Source: Bacillus sp. Marseille-P3661
GTDB taxonomy: Bacteria; Bacillota; Bacilli; Bacillales; Bacillaceae_J
Assembly (NCBI RefSeq): GCF_900240995.1
Contig: NZ_LT965953.1
Span: forward strand, 62,001-126,000
DNA length: 64,000 nucleotides
Direction of reading: 5' to 3'
The notes below the pieces were generated by a model. The model did not search any database, had not been told where the DNA came from, and was given only the letters and a program-made list of their open reading frames with translations. This document shows, piece after piece, positions 44,120-53,945 of this stretch (within the stretch, counting starts at the first letter, position 1; every line of letters starts with the position of its first letter). A program made the position numbers and the translations under genes.

Positions 44120-44151
44120 AAAAATAATGGGGTAGTGGTAGGCTACCCCAC
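44120..44151 (-). terminator. Intergenic terminator or attenuator between secA2 and slaP
   Basis: On the minus strand, TGGGGTAG-CCTACCA-CTACCCCA is followed by TTATTTTTTT. slaP is probably read by leakage or from its own promoter. Confidence 0.75.
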
Positions 44152-44236
44152 AGCAATCAAAAGCGATTTGTATTTATGGGTCGGTAAAAAATAAATATAA
44201 GTTTCATTTTTCATGAGTGTTTCAAATCGTGCTCAG

Positions 44237-46630
44237 TTATTCCGTTTCTTCCTCGGTTTGTTTTTCATTTTCATCAAGCTTTTCAATAAGCGGTGCCGCA
44301 ATTCGTGCCAGCTGCGTGCTAGCATCACGATCAATTAATGAATACGTATTATGAAATACCTCTAAGCCTTCGTTTTGGTATAAACGCAGCGGGTCTTCTT
44401 GTTGATAATGACGCATGCCGATGCCTTCTTTTAAACGTGTCATGCTTTCTAAGTGGTTAACCCAATGCTTGTCAACAGTCATAATAAGAACGCGTTTCAA
44501 AATTTGCTGCAAGTTAGCATTATCTTTTACGATTTCAAGCTTTTCTAAGTATTCTCCAACTGTTTGGGCAACTGTTGCGTGAATTTCTTCAACTTCTTCG
44601 ATCTCTTTTGGCAATGCAATCTGCGGTTTTACAACAAGTTGGTTTAATTCTTTGACCAGCTTATCTAATGGCCATTCCTCTGGAAGACCCTCTGCCGGGC
44701 AATATTTATCGACTAGAAAATGTGCATATCGTGGGATCATTTCAAGAACAAGTTCTACGACATCTTCCTTTTCTAGTATGCGATCACGCAAATTATAGAT
44801 AACTTTGCGTTGGTCGTTTACGATGTCATCTAATTTTAAATTGTATTCACGAATTGCAAAGTTACTGCCTTCGCAAATTCGTTGCGTGCGTTCTACGAAT
44901 TCATGAATGTTTTTATTTAAAATTAATCCAGTTTCATCTGTATTTAACTTTGGTGTCAATTTTTCAAGATCATCCTTGGCAAAACGACGGAATAAATCAT
45001 CTTCGATTGCAATGAAAAATTGGGATGAACCAGGATCCCCCTGACGACCAGAGCGGCCGCGCAGTTGATTATCGATGCGGCGACTTTCGTGCTTTTCAGT
45101 ACCAAGCACATGTAATCCTCCAACTTCTGCTACACCTTCACCAAGCATGATATCTGTTCCACGTCCAGCCATGTTTGTTGCGATGGTGATTTGTCCTTTT
45201 TGACCAGCAAGCGAAATTAGACGGACCTCTTGCTCGACACTTTTAGCATTTAAAATTTCATAAGACAAGTTTTCTTTATCAAGGTAATCGGCTACAGTAT
45301 CAGATTGAATAATCGACGTTGTACCGATTAATACCGGCTGTCCTTTATCATGGCGTTCTTTGACTTCTTTCGCCATTGCTTTGTACTTTTCATCTTTTGT
45401 CGTATATACTCGATCAGGCATGTCTTCGCGAGCAATTGGCTTATTTGTCGGAATTTGAATAACTTCCATACCATATGTATGGTTAAATTCTTTTTCTTCT
45501 GTTTTAGCTGTGCCTGTCATCCCTGAAAGAATAGGGTACATGCGGAAGTAGTTTTGAATCGTGATCGAAGCTTGCGATTTATTTTCTTCAGTAATTTCCA
45601 AGCCTTCTTTAGCTTCCATTGCTTGATGCAGGCCATCGCTCATTGTTCGGCCTTCCATCACGCGTCCTGTGAACATATCAATTAGCATAATTTTTCCATC
45701 TTGTACGAGGTAATCGACATCACGTTCAAACATAACATGTGCTCGCAGTGCTTGAATCATATAATGATATAATGTTTGATGCTCAAGCTCATATAAATTG
45801 TCAACGCCAAATGCTCGTTCCACTTGGTTAATACCTTCATCTGTTAGAGCTGTCGCTTTTGTTTCATCATCAAATGTATAGTCTTTATCACGTTCGAAAC
45901 GTTTTGCAAGACGGGCGCAAATATAATGTAGATTTGCAGCACTTTCCATTTTACCTGCAATAATCAGCGGCGTTTTTGCTTCATCGACAAGCACGCTGTC
46001 GATTTCGTCAATAATCGCGTAATGATAAGGACGCTGAACACGTTGGCTCAAATCTTGAACCATATTGTCTCGTAAAAAGTCGAATCCGAATTCTGTGCCA
46101 ATTCCGTATGTGATATCTGCGGCGTATGCAGCTTTCTTCTGCTCAGGCTGCATCATTGGCATATTAAGGCCAACTGTTAAGCCAAGGAACTCATGGATTT
46201 TTCCAATCATTTCACGGTCACGTTTTGCTAAATAGTCGTTTACCGTAATAATGTGAACGCCTTTTCCTTCTAATGCTCGCAAATAAGCGGGAAGGGAGCC
46301 GACTAGTGTTTTTCCTTCACCAGTGGCCATTTCAGCGATATTGCCTTCAGTCAGCACAAGCCCGCCGATTAGCTGAACATCGAAATGGCGCATGCCAAGC
46401 ACACGTTTCGCAGCTTCACGAACAACTGCAAACGCCTCAACTTGGATATCAAAAATTGTTTTTCCATTTGCTAACTCTTCTTTAAAAGAGTTCGTTTTAT
46501 TTTTTAACTCTTCATCGGACAGCTTTTCAATTTCTGGCTCTAACGCATTGATTTGATCGACAGTTTTTGAATACTTCTTTAACTTCCGTTGTTGATCATC
46601 ACCAATAATCTTTTTAATTGCACTAAGCAT
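44237..46630 (-). CDS. secA2: Accessory Sec translocase ATPase SecA2
   Basis: A 797-residue protein starts at ATG 46630 behind AAAGGAGCG. Walker A is MATGEGKTLV (101-110), DEID is at 208-211, and GTTSIIQSDTVADYL, TNMAGRGTDIMLGEG and RGRSGRQGDPGSSQFF mark motor domain 2. It lacks the C-terminal CxCx8CH zinc tail of housekeeping SecA and ends in an acidic NEKQTEEETE. Together with the SlaP-like gene it marks the accessory export route for S-layer proteins. A perfect 8-bp dyad (46649-46684) sits just upstream of the ribosome binding site. Confidence 0.93.
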   Translation of the reverse strand: MLSAIKKIIGDDQQRKLKKYSKTVDQINALEPEIEKLSDEELKNKTNSFKEELANGKTIFDIQVEAFAVVREAAKRVLGMRHFDVQLIGGLVLTEGNIAEMATGEGKTLVGSLPAYLRALEGKGVHIITVNDYLAKRDREMIGKIHEFLGLTVGLNMPMMQPEQKKAAYAADITYGIGTEFGFDFLRDNMVQDLSQRVQRPYHYAIIDEIDSVLVDEAKTPLIIAGKMESAANLHYICARLAKRFERDKDYTFDDETKATALTDEGINQVERAFGVDNLYELEHQTLYHYMIQALRAHVMFERDVDYLVQDGKIMLIDMFTGRVMEGRTMSDGLHQAMEAKEGLEITEENKSQASITIQNYFRMYPILSGMTGTAKTEEKEFNHTYGMEVIQIPTNKPIAREDMPDRVYTTKDEKYKAMAKEVKERHDKGQPVLIGTTSIIQSDTVADYLDKENLSYEILNAKSVEQEVRLISLAGQKGQITIATNMAGRGTDIMLGEGVAEVGGLHVLGTEKHESRRIDNQLRGRSGRQGDPGSSQFFIAIEDDLFRRFAKDDLEKLTPKLNTDETGLILNKNIHEFVERTQRICEGSNFAIREYNLKLDDIVNDQRKVIYNLRDRILEKEDVVELVLEMIPRYAHFLVDKYCPAEGLPEEWPLDKLVKELNQLVVKPQIALPKEIEEVEEIHATVAQTVGEYLEKLEIVKDNANLQQILKRVLIMTVDKHWVNHLESMTRLKEGIGMRHYQQEDPLRLYQNEGLEVFHNTYSLIDRDASTQLARIAAPLIEKLDENEKQTEEETE

Positions 46631-46648
46631 GCCGTTCGCTCCTTTATA

Positions 46649-46684
46649 ATACTATCAAGATTTATTTCCAATTGAGGATAGTAT
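46649..46684 (-). promoter_or_regulatory. Dyad in the secA2 leader
   Basis: ATACTATC (46649-46656) pairs with GATAGTAT (46677-46684) immediately before TATAAAGGAG. It could be a mRNA hairpin or an operator. The rest of 46685-46857 is AT-rich without a gene. Confidence 0.4.
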
Positions 46685-46857
46685 AAGAAAACACATCATA
46701 ATTCGCAAAACTGGTGAATTACGCGTTTTTTCCAAAAATACATCAAAATGCCAATCCCGGCATAAATCGATATCTATTCTCTTATTTATATCCAATTTAA
46801 CTAAACTTTACCAACAAAATACAACAAAAAACCTACCAAACAGTATACCAAATTCTT

Positions 46858-46891
46858 ACGGTGCCTGTCACTTGTCGGTATTTGTCGAATC
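46858..46891. repeat. REP element next to the transposase, CGACAAGTG family
   Basis: ACGGTGCCTGTCACTTGTCG, GTATTTGTCGAAT lies about 50 bases past the transposase stop, the usual location of REPs that flank a RAYT gene. Confidence 0.85.
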
Positions 46892-46942
46892 GGTCTTATC
46901 GAGAATCTTCGGTGAAATAGGTTAGTATTGTTAACCGGATAG

Positions 46943-47518
46943 CTAAAAAGAATGTGTCGATTGTCGAATGGTATCTAGGTGAGCGGCAGTATAATTTTGT
47001 GTTTGTTCTGTTAATGTTCCGGGATAAATACCTAAAATTGGGATGAGATTCATATATCGTGGGATTGTTTCAAGGTCTTTATGTTGAAAGAGATGAAAAC
47101 TGCTCCACGAATAATGATTAGGGTGGGTAACAATGTTGGCACGAACAGGGTTAAGGTGAATATATTTGCTTGTTTCTAGCATATCCTCTGAGTTTTCCAT
47201 TAGTTTATCGAAGTATCGCTTTTCAAAAACGTGCCCAGTAAGACAATAGCGGGTGTTGTAGTAGGTGGCGTACCTTTTATTGATCAGACCAATGACCTTC
47301 GAAATGGGTATTTCCTTTGATCGGAGCAGTAGGTGATAGTGATTTGTCATTAAACAGTAGGTTGAGATTTCGAAAGGGTTTCGTTCGAATACCTGGTCGA
47401 CAATTTTAAAGAATACATTAAAATCTCTGTCATCCATGAATAAAGGATCTCGGCGGTTTCCTCGACAAATGATGTGGTAAAAGTACTCATTAATCCAGAC
47501 GCGTTTTTTCCTTGGCAT
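46943..47518 (-). CDS. REP-associated tyrosine transposase (IS200-like Y1)
   Basis: A 191-residue HUH enzyme starts behind AAAGAGGTGCAC. The metal-binding pair is His60-Tyr61-His62 in MTNHYHLLLRS. The catalytic tyrosine is Tyr119 in SKYIHLNPVRANIV, a signature of RAYT proteins. The RGNRRDPLF start is also typical. RAYTs are single-copy domesticated relatives of IS200/IS605 TnpA that bind and spread REP hairpins. A REP unit lies just downstream, and more than a dozen similar loci are scattered over this window, so the CGACAAGTG family is its probable substrate. No terminal inverted repeats or TnpB gene are present. Confidence 0.93.
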   Translation of the reverse strand: MPRKKRVWINEYFYHIICRGNRRDPLFMDDRDFNVFFKIVDQVFERNPFEISTYCLMTNHYHLLLRSKEIPISKVIGLINKRYATYYNTRYCLTGHVFEKRYFDKLMENSEDMLETSKYIHLNPVRANIVTHPNHYSWSSFHLFQHKDLETIPRYMNLIPILGIYPGTLTEQTQNYTAAHLDTIRQSTHSF

Positions 47519-47709
47519 GTGGAGTGCACCTCTTTATTTGATTTTAGGGGGAGAAGGGTGTGAAAAGATATCCCTTACTATTTTCGTCATAGACATTGTA
47601 ATTCCTTTTTAAGGACGATGGATTTCGAAAATATAGCAATTTGTTAAAATTTCTTTCTTAAAAAGCAAAAACCCGAGTAGTAGTGGTTACTTCCCGAGTT
47701 TTTTGATCA

Positions 47710-49590
47710 TTAATTTATATAGTTTTCATATGGTGCAATTAAAGAATTAAATTCATCTTTTACAACTTCTGCCTCTTTTTCTTCAAAGCCATTTTCTTTT
47801 AAATCTGAAACAATCTTTTCATATGTTTCGTTAAATTTGCCCTCATACTCATTATATTTATCGAGTCCTTGCAAAACGTAATTAATATTTATTGTACCTT
47901 TTTGAATGTAAGTAGGATCATTTCTAATCGAATCCTTTAATTGATTGAATTCGTTTTCCGCATTTGTTTTTAATGTTTCTAATTCAGCTTTATAGCTATT
48001 GATGATACTTTCAGCAGTTGGCGCAGGCTGAGTGCTAGGCGTACCACCGCTACCACCTGTGTTTGTTTTCGTTTCGGTGGCTTTAGAACCTTTAACATTT
48101 TTTTGCGCAGTTTCATAATTACTTAGGATGTCTTTAAGTTCAGTTCCTGTTGGGAGTTGGAGGATAGTTATTAAAGTTTCTGTTCCTAAACTAAATTTTC
48201 CATCCTTTTGAACAATAACAGAACTAATAGTTCCTTTTGTATTAAGCCTATTACTAGCAGTATTTTTTATATTTAACTCTTCAATATTTGCAATTCCGCT
48301 TAATGAAACAGCATCTTTGCCTATTATTTCTAGAGTTTTTACCTTAGCATCTAACGAAACTGTTTTGGCGCCATTTCCTAATGTAATCTTAGGAATTGTT
48401 ACGGTTGCATCCGCGTTTATTGTTGCATTTGATATAACGCTGATTTCTTGAACAGAAGTGCTTCCTTTCGCCACAACACGAACGCCTTCTTTTTGAATTT
48501 GAACATTTCCTAAATTTGCATTATTGAAAACAACTGTGTTGGTATCGCCACCTTTAACATAGGTCGCACCTTTTACTTTTAAATTTTCTGAATAAAAATC
48601 GTTCGCTAACTTTGATGTGATTTCTAGGTCGCCATTAACAGTTAGATTTTTCAGGGTGATGTAGTTTGCATTAACCTGTAATTTTCCATTAATAGTAGCC
48701 CCTTGGCCATCTAAAACTAAATTTCCGCTAAATTCTACGGCAGCGCTATTGCCGCTAGTATTCAATTGAAGATATGTAATTTTGGTAATGGTATTGTTTT
48801 TATCTTCAAATGTAATGGTTGCGTCTTTTAAAATTTCACTATTGGATGAACTAAAGATGCCTTTTAATTCTCCAGAGACATTATAGGTTAGGCCTGAAAT
48901 CGTAACAGTATTTTCTGCTGTTATAGATTCTATGGTCTCGTTGTTATGATTATTGCTATTGTTATTAACATTATTTATAAATGCTGCAATTTCACCACGA
49001 GTAACAACTGCATTAGGCGCAAATTGTGTAGCCGTTTTCCCTGATGTAATTTTATTCGTATAAAGAGTTTGTATCGCACTAGCATACCAGCTTGTTGGAG
49101 TTACATCTGTGAAAGGGGAGCTAGCACTGTCGCCGTTATTAGTTAATGAATATGCCTTAACTAACATACTAGCAAGTTCTGCACGAGTAATTGTTTTTCC
49201 GGGTTTAAAAGAACCATCTTCATAGCCACTAATGCCACCAGTCTGTGATAAAGCTGTTACAGGTTGAAAAAACCAATCGCCACTTTTTACATCGTTAAAT
49301 TTTGAATTTGCTAGATTAGTTGTTAAACCTAGGTCATATGCTAGCATTTTTGCAGCTTCAGCTCGTGTCACCGGTTTATTAGGTTTAAACGTTCCATCAT
49401 CATAACCGCCGATTACACCTTTGCTAGATAATGCATTTACAGCTTGCTCATAAAAGGCACCTGGTTTGATATCGTTAAACTTACTTGCCGCACTAACTTG
49501 ATCGTGTCCAAGCTGAGTTGCTGAAGTTGCCAACACAAGTGATACAACCGTTGTGGCCAAAGCTTTTTTAGAGCTCTTAATTAATTTCAT
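47710..49590 (-). CDS. SLH-domain S-layer-like protein with beta-helix region
   Basis: A 626-residue protein starts behind AAAGGAGAATAAATTT. The signal peptide (1-35) ends QVSAASKF. Three SLH domains (about 36-215) show NDIKPGAFYEQAVNALSSKG, GYDDGTFKPNKPVTRAEAAK and GYEDGSFKPGKTITRAELAS. An Asn-rich linker (NNNSNNHNNE) and a right-handed beta-helix-like region (about 225-500, LVLDGQGATINGKLQVNANY) follow. A Gly/Ser linker leads to a helical C-terminal domain (about 535-626, SIINSYKAELETLKTNAENE). It is a single-gene unit near secA2/slaP and a likely client of them. Confidence 0.93.
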   Translation of the reverse strand: MKLIKSSKKALATTVVSLVLATSATQLGHDQVSAASKFNDIKPGAFYEQAVNALSSKGVIGGYDDGTFKPNKPVTRAEAAKMLAYDLGLTTNLANSKFNDVKSGDWFFQPVTALSQTGGISGYEDGSFKPGKTITRAELASMLVKAYSLTNNGDSASSPFTDVTPTSWYASAIQTLYTNKITSGKTATQFAPNAVVTRGEIAAFINNVNNNSNNHNNETIESITAENTVTISGLTYNVSGELKGIFSSSNSEILKDATITFEDKNNTITKITYLQLNTSGNSAAVEFSGNLVLDGQGATINGKLQVNANYITLKNLTVNGDLEITSKLANDFYSENLKVKGATYVKGGDTNTVVFNNANLGNVQIQKEGVRVVAKGSTSVQEISVISNATINADATVTIPKITLGNGAKTVSLDAKVKTLEIIGKDAVSLSGIANIEELNIKNTASNRLNTKGTISSVIVQKDGKFSLGTETLITILQLPTGTELKDILSNYETAQKNVKGSKATETKTNTGGSGGTPSTQPAPTAESIINSYKAELETLKTNAENEFNQLKDSIRNDPTYIQKGTININYVLQGLDKYNEYEGKFNETYEKIVSDLKENGFEEKEAEVVKDEFNSLIAPYENYIN

Positions 49591-49704
49591 TAAATTTATT
49601 CTCCTTTATAAGTAATCAACTATACTATCTATATATTAACAGACACAGTATTTATAGGTAAATATCCCAATAGTGTATGGGGATAATTAACAAGGCAAAA
49701 TCAT

Positions 49705-49788
49705 TCGACAAGTAGAAAAGTTCGACAAGTGCCTGGCGCTTGTAACCGCAATCGACAGGTGCCTGTCACTTGTCGAATTTGTCGATAC
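49705..49788. repeat. REP cluster, CGACAAGTG family
   Basis: TTCGACAAGTGCCTGGCGCT, TGTAACCG, then ATCGACAGGTGCCTGTCACT and TGTCGAATTTGTCGA. Confidence 0.88.
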
Positions 49789-49920
49789 TTCGAGGTAAAA
49801 CTACCACCCATCGAATTTTGTAAAATGAAACCTACTAACCGACAAAAGTAGCTAAAGGAATCGACAAGCATATCTACGAATACTTAAAATACATAAAAAA
49901 ATTAAGGGGGATTTTGAAAT

Positions 49921-50067
49921 ATGAGGTCAGAAAGAAGGTCGCAATGGAAAGTTCATTGGAAGAAATATAAGCATTTATACAAAGGAAGTCGAATGGAGCG
50001 TCGAAATAAATGGCGTGATAAATGGGATGTTAAATTTAAGGAATTAATCGAGGCAAGTGGAGAATGA
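49921..50067 (+). CDS. Very small basic hypothetical protein
   Basis: A 48-residue frame from ATG 49921 to TGA 50065-50067 with AAGGGGGA about ten bases upstream. It is rich in Arg, Lys and Trp (WKVHWKKYKHLYKGSR, RNKWRDKWDVKFKELI), with no Cys and no membrane segment, and could be an amphipathic helical peptide. It lies between two REP units. No family is recognised; gene status rests on the binding site and composition alone. Confidence 0.45.
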   Translation: MRSERRSQWKVHWKKYKHLYKGSRMERRNKWRDKWDVKFKELIEASGE

Positions 50068-50122
50068 TAGAGAAGTAGAGAATGCAATTCGGCGGTACTT
50101 CTGTATATCATTTCATATAAAG

Positions 50123-50156
50123 TTGACAAGTGCCTGTCACTTGTCGACTTGTCGAA
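50123..50156. repeat. REP element, CGACAAGTG family
   Basis: TTGACAAGTGCCTGTCACTT, GTCGACTTGTCGAA. Confidence 0.85.
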
Positions 50157-50193
50157 GATAGTTTTAACGCTAGGTGTCTCGTTAGGAACTTTT

Positions 50194-50374
50194 GCGGACA
50201 GATGGTTTCCTATTTAGTCTAAAACTGAATATTTAATGAGCGATGCGGCCATTTAGTCCTCTATTTGCAAGTTTGCTTAATGCAATAAGCGAATGATAAG
50301 CAAATAGGGTACCTGATGTCCGCTTTTGTATTTTATTTGCTGGTTTTTATAGGTTTAGCGCATCATATGTCCGG
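50194..50374. repeat. R-R-F-F nested palindromic element, copy 7
   Basis: Arms: GCGGACAGATGGTTTCCTAT, GCGGCCATTTAGTCCTCTAT, AATAGGGTACCTGATGTCCG, AGCGCATCATATGTCCGG. It is more diverged than the other copies. Confidence 0.75.
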
Positions 50375-50502
50375 TAAAGTAGAGGGCTTGTAATGATATC
50401 CTCAATATTTCCCCTCGCAATCTCATATTACCTAAATCCATGTAAACAGATGAATAGTTCATTCCCCTTATATTTTTTATGTCTATTAAATTAGGAGTTC
50501 AA

Positions 50503-50528
50503 TTCGACAAGTGACAGGCACCTGTCAT
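50503..50528. repeat. REP element in inverted form, CGACAAGTG family
   Basis: CGACAAGTGACAGGCACCTG. Between it and the next gene (50529-50748) I see TCTAG...CTAGA enclosing GCTCAGATGAACCGCAGGGG at about 50656-50694, a possible leader hairpin of the S-layer gene. Confidence 0.65.
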
Positions 50529-50748
50529 CATGAGAAAAGGCTAACACTTGCGCCGACCATTGAAAATATTGTAAGCTTATGGTGGAAAAACTTGCATTTT
50601 GTTGTAACTTTTGGAGAAGATTTTCGACATATTCTTATCTAGGTGTATTCCGTCGGTCTAGCTCAGATGAACCGCAGGGGCAGGCACGACTAGATGTAAT
50701 TTAATCTTTCATTCTATATCTTAAAAACTATTTTTGGAGGTTTATATA

Positions 50749-53739
50749 ATGAAATCTCGCAAACTTTTATCTAGTACAGTTGCGGCAGCGCTTGCAACAA
50801 CAGTTGTGATACCGGCAGCCGTAACCCAAGCAGAAAATGTTAGCTTCAGTGATTTAAGCAGTCAGGCTTATTATTATGATGATGTTCAGTGGCTAGTGCA
50901 AGAAGGCATCATTAATGGTTATGAAGATGGTACATATCGCCCGAATGTGGCGTTAACGCGTGAAGAGGCAGCGTCCATGTTTGTGCGTGCCTTAAATCTA
51001 GACGTTCCAGCTAATGCTGGTAGTATTTTAGAAAACTATAGTGATATTAATGGAGCAAAGTGGAGTGCAGGAGCATTAGCCGCATTTATAAACGCTGGCA
51101 TTTCAAATGAATCTGGTCAATTTCGTCCAACAGATCCACTTACCCGCGAAGTTATGGCAAGCTGGCTTGTTGGTGCCTTCAATTTTAAAGAAATTAATAG
51201 TGAAAGTATTCCATTTTCAGATTCAAATCAAATTGGTAGCTCACACTTAGCAAATGTAAAAATACTTTATCAAAATGATATTGTTAACGGAAATACCGAT
51301 GGCACATATGGGCCTAAAGATGCCGTTACACGTGGACAATTTGCGTCGTTCATGAAACGCTCAATGACAGCTCCGGCGGCAACACCAACAACTCCGCCTG
51401 TTACCGTTCCATTCGATCTTGAAGATGCAGACAGCATCAATTTAAAACAAGTTAAGATCACGGCGAATCACACAAACTACACAAAGCAGCAAGTAAATAA
51501 TACATCTCTTTACAAAGTAATCGATGAAAATGGAAATGTAGTGAAAGTTGTCGATGTTCAAGTTAACGGAAAAGAAATGATTTTAACTTTAGAAAAAGCA
51601 TTAAAAAATCGAGCTGAGCTGATTGTTGACAAGTCTATTACTGGGACTGAGGAAGACTTTAGCTTGAATTTTAGTGATAGCGGTCAGCCTGAGTTAATCA
51701 GTGTAACACCAACTAGCCCGTATTCTTTTCTTATGACATTTTCTGAACCGCTTAATTTTGGTGTGAATAATGGCAAAGAGGTTACAAATAGTAATCTGTT
51801 AAAATCTTTCGAAATTGATGGCTATAAATATACCATTGATAACATGACTGTTCAGCAGCATGGCCAAGCGCTACATGTTGAGCTTGAATCGAAACTTGGT
51901 GAAGGTGAGCATGAGCTTGAACTCCAAGATCCCGATTTATTTAAAGATTATGCCGGAAATAATTTAGAAACAGATTCTTTTGATTTTAATTTAAAATATG
52001 AAACTACTGTACCTAAGCTGCTAGAGGTGAAAAATATTTCACCGAACCAAGTAACACTAGTGTTTGATAAGCAAATCAAGCTACGTTATCGTGGTTATAT
52101 TTATCATACTTCAAGCGCAAATTATCCAAGCAGTGCGAAGGTTGAAAATGGAAATGAGCTTGTGTTGAATTTTGATTCAGATGACATTATTACAAAATCA
52201 ACAGATATCATTGTTGATAGTGGGGCAATCGAAGATCTTTGGGGCAATAAAAATACCAAAATGATAAAGGCGATTCAAATTGCAAATGATACTACAGCGC
52301 CTTCCATTACGAGTGCCGAATTTATCGATGGCACGGTGGCTAGCAGCAGTAATATTAAGATGAAAGTAACTTTTTCAGAGTCAGTTAAAAAGGATACTGC
52401 TGATGATATTGATCGTTATCAATTGCTTGATGGACAAGGCAATACCATTAAAATTCGCGACATTAAATTTGAAAACAGCGAGAGCAATGATAAGGTTGCA
52501 ACATTTACGATTGACAAGTACTATGGTGAAGTTCCAAGTCAACGTTTTACAATCGAAGTAGATGGAATTGAAGATTTAGTTGGTAATAAATCTAGCGAAT
52601 ATGAATATAGCTTTAACGCTAGTAGTGAAAAACCACCGGGTGATTTCAAGGCAAAGTTTGTTTTAAATGATGATGAAGATGAAGTCCTTATGGTGATCGA
52701 TTTTGGAAAAAATATGGCGGAGTCAGGCAGCTATGCGGTCAATCATTTAGATAAATACCAGCTAACTGTCAATGGCCAAACGGTATTAATTGAGGATTTG
52801 AAACAAGTTAATGGATTAAGTGTTCATTTAAAAACATATCAGAATGCACAAAGAGTTGAGATCACTTTAGAAAAAACTGGTGAGCTAGCTGATAAATGGG
52901 ACGATTTCTATGATAACTTAGTCGATGCAATCGATTATGAAGATTTAGATGAGCTTGAGCTTGTTGTGGGACGTGTCGCCGATCATGCAGGTAATAGAAC
53001 TGACAGTATTGTAAATAAAGTGAAGCTAGCTGTTCAAAGTGAGTTTGATAAGACTCAGGTAACAGCCAAGGCGATCAATACTGAAACAGTCGAGCTGAAA
53101 TTTGATGATGAAATCGTAAATTTTGACGACGATGATTTTGTGATTTTTTATGATCGAGATAATGATAGTAAGTTTGATTCAAACGAGGATCTTGATGCGG
53201 ATGTATCTGTTAAAACAACCAATGGAAAGTCTATTGTAACGTTTAAGCTCGATGATGATTTGGACAGCGATGCACGCTATGATAACCACTATGTTTATAT
53301 TGCGACAGAAGATGAAAACGATGTTACAACCGAAAATCGCTATGGTCAAAAAATTGAGATTAGTAACTTACGAGTTGAAGATGGAATTGCTCCGAAAATT
53401 AAGACATATAGAGATACAGAGCAAGTGTATGTCCAACCGGTTAGCAATGATTCTTCCAGAGCCATTGTCAGCATTGAGTTAACTGATGATATTGATAAAG
53501 ATACACTTACACGCCTTTCATTTGTAATCGGCGATGGCAAAGACTATGAAATTGAATCTGCCTTCGTTGAAAATGACGATAAAATTGCTTTTATTGTTAA
53601 ATTGAATGGTAATAAAGCATCAAATCTTGTCGGTGAATATGTAAAACAAAAAGCAGCTATTTCTGATGACAATGATAATATTATTACCGGCATTGATGTT
53701 CGCATAAACGAAGAAAGAAGTAGTAGAGCAAAACCATAG
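50749..53739 (+). CDS. Large SLH-domain S-layer-like protein with Ig-type repeats
   Basis: This 996-residue protein starts at ATG 50749 behind TTGGAGGTTTATATA. The signal peptide (1-29) ends VTQAENV. Three SLH domains (about 30-205) include SDLSSQAYYYDDVQWLVQEG, GYEDGTYRPNVALTREEAAS and GNTDGTYGPKDAVTRGQFAS. The rest is a string of bacterial Ig-like domains (about 215-990), each with TFSE-type motifs (SFLMTFSEPLNFG, VTLVFDKQIKL, IKMKVTFSESVKKD, VELKFDDEIVNFDDDDFVIF), acidic and rich in Asp, typical of calcium-stabilised S-layer chains. Length, signal and SLH layout fit a main S-layer protein, probably exported with SecA2/SlaP help. A strong terminator follows at 53910. Confidence 0.94.
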   Translation: MKSRKLLSSTVAAALATTVVIPAAVTQAENVSFSDLSSQAYYYDDVQWLVQEGIINGYEDGTYRPNVALTREEAASMFVRALNLDVPANAGSILENYSDINGAKWSAGALAAFINAGISNESGQFRPTDPLTREVMASWLVGAFNFKEINSESIPFSDSNQIGSSHLANVKILYQNDIVNGNTDGTYGPKDAVTRGQFASFMKRSMTAPAATPTTPPVTVPFDLEDADSINLKQVKITANHTNYTKQQVNNTSLYKVIDENGNVVKVVDVQVNGKEMILTLEKALKNRAELIVDKSITGTEEDFSLNFSDSGQPELISVTPTSPYSFLMTFSEPLNFGVNNGKEVTNSNLLKSFEIDGYKYTIDNMTVQQHGQALHVELESKLGEGEHELELQDPDLFKDYAGNNLETDSFDFNLKYETTVPKLLEVKNISPNQVTLVFDKQIKLRYRGYIYHTSSANYPSSAKVENGNELVLNFDSDDIITKSTDIIVDSGAIEDLWGNKNTKMIKAIQIANDTTAPSITSAEFIDGTVASSSNIKMKVTFSESVKKDTADDIDRYQLLDGQGNTIKIRDIKFENSESNDKVATFTIDKYYGEVPSQRFTIEVDGIEDLVGNKSSEYEYSFNASSEKPPGDFKAKFVLNDDEDEVLMVIDFGKNMAESGSYAVNHLDKYQLTVNGQTVLIEDLKQVNGLSVHLKTYQNAQRVEITLEKTGELADKWDDFYDNLVDAIDYEDLDELELVVGRVADHAGNRTDSIVNKVKLAVQSEFDKTQVTAKAINTETVELKFDDEIVNFDDDDFVIFYDRDNDSKFDSNEDLDADVSVKTTNGKSIVTFKLDDDLDSDARYDNHYVYIATEDENDVTTENRYGQKIEISNLRVEDGIAPKIKTYRDTEQVYVQPVSNDSSRAIVSIELTDDIDKDTLTRLSFVIGDGKDYEIESAFVENDDKIAFIVKLNGNKASNLVGEYVKQKAAISDDNDNIITGIDVRINEERSSRAKP

Positions 53740-53909
53740 AGTATAGAGAAAGGTTGGCTGCCGGGCGTCAAGGGAAGTGTTGATAGATCCATTATCCATT
53801 AACAAAAGAGTTATTGTTTTCCTTGATAGCAATGCCAAACAAATCCATAGGGGAAAATCGATAAATAGATGTTATACAATCCAAAAGCGGCAGACCGACC
53901 TATAAAATA

Positions 53910-53945
53910 AAAGGGACGAATTCATTGTGAATTCGTCCCTTTCTT
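53910..53945 (+). terminator. Rho-independent terminator of the S-layer gene
   Basis: AAAGGGACGAATTC pairs perfectly with GAATTCGTCCCTTT across a 5-base loop, followed by CTTC. The region 53946-54168 holds no gene that I can see. Confidence 0.9.

Noticed and set aside
46943-47518. Complete IS200/IS605 insertion sequence
   Set aside because: There is no TnpB, no element ends and no target signature; sequence marks place the protein with single-copy RAYTs.
47667-47706. Apparent terminator behind the SLH gene at 47710
   Set aside because: ACCCGAG and CCCGAGT are in direct, not inverted, orientation, so no proper stem forms despite the T-rich flanks.
50645-50700. Second riboswitch upstream of the large SLH gene
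   Set aside because: TCTAG/CTAGA can close a hairpin, but the enclosed sequence does not match any riboswitch core I know; kept only as a possible leader hairpin.
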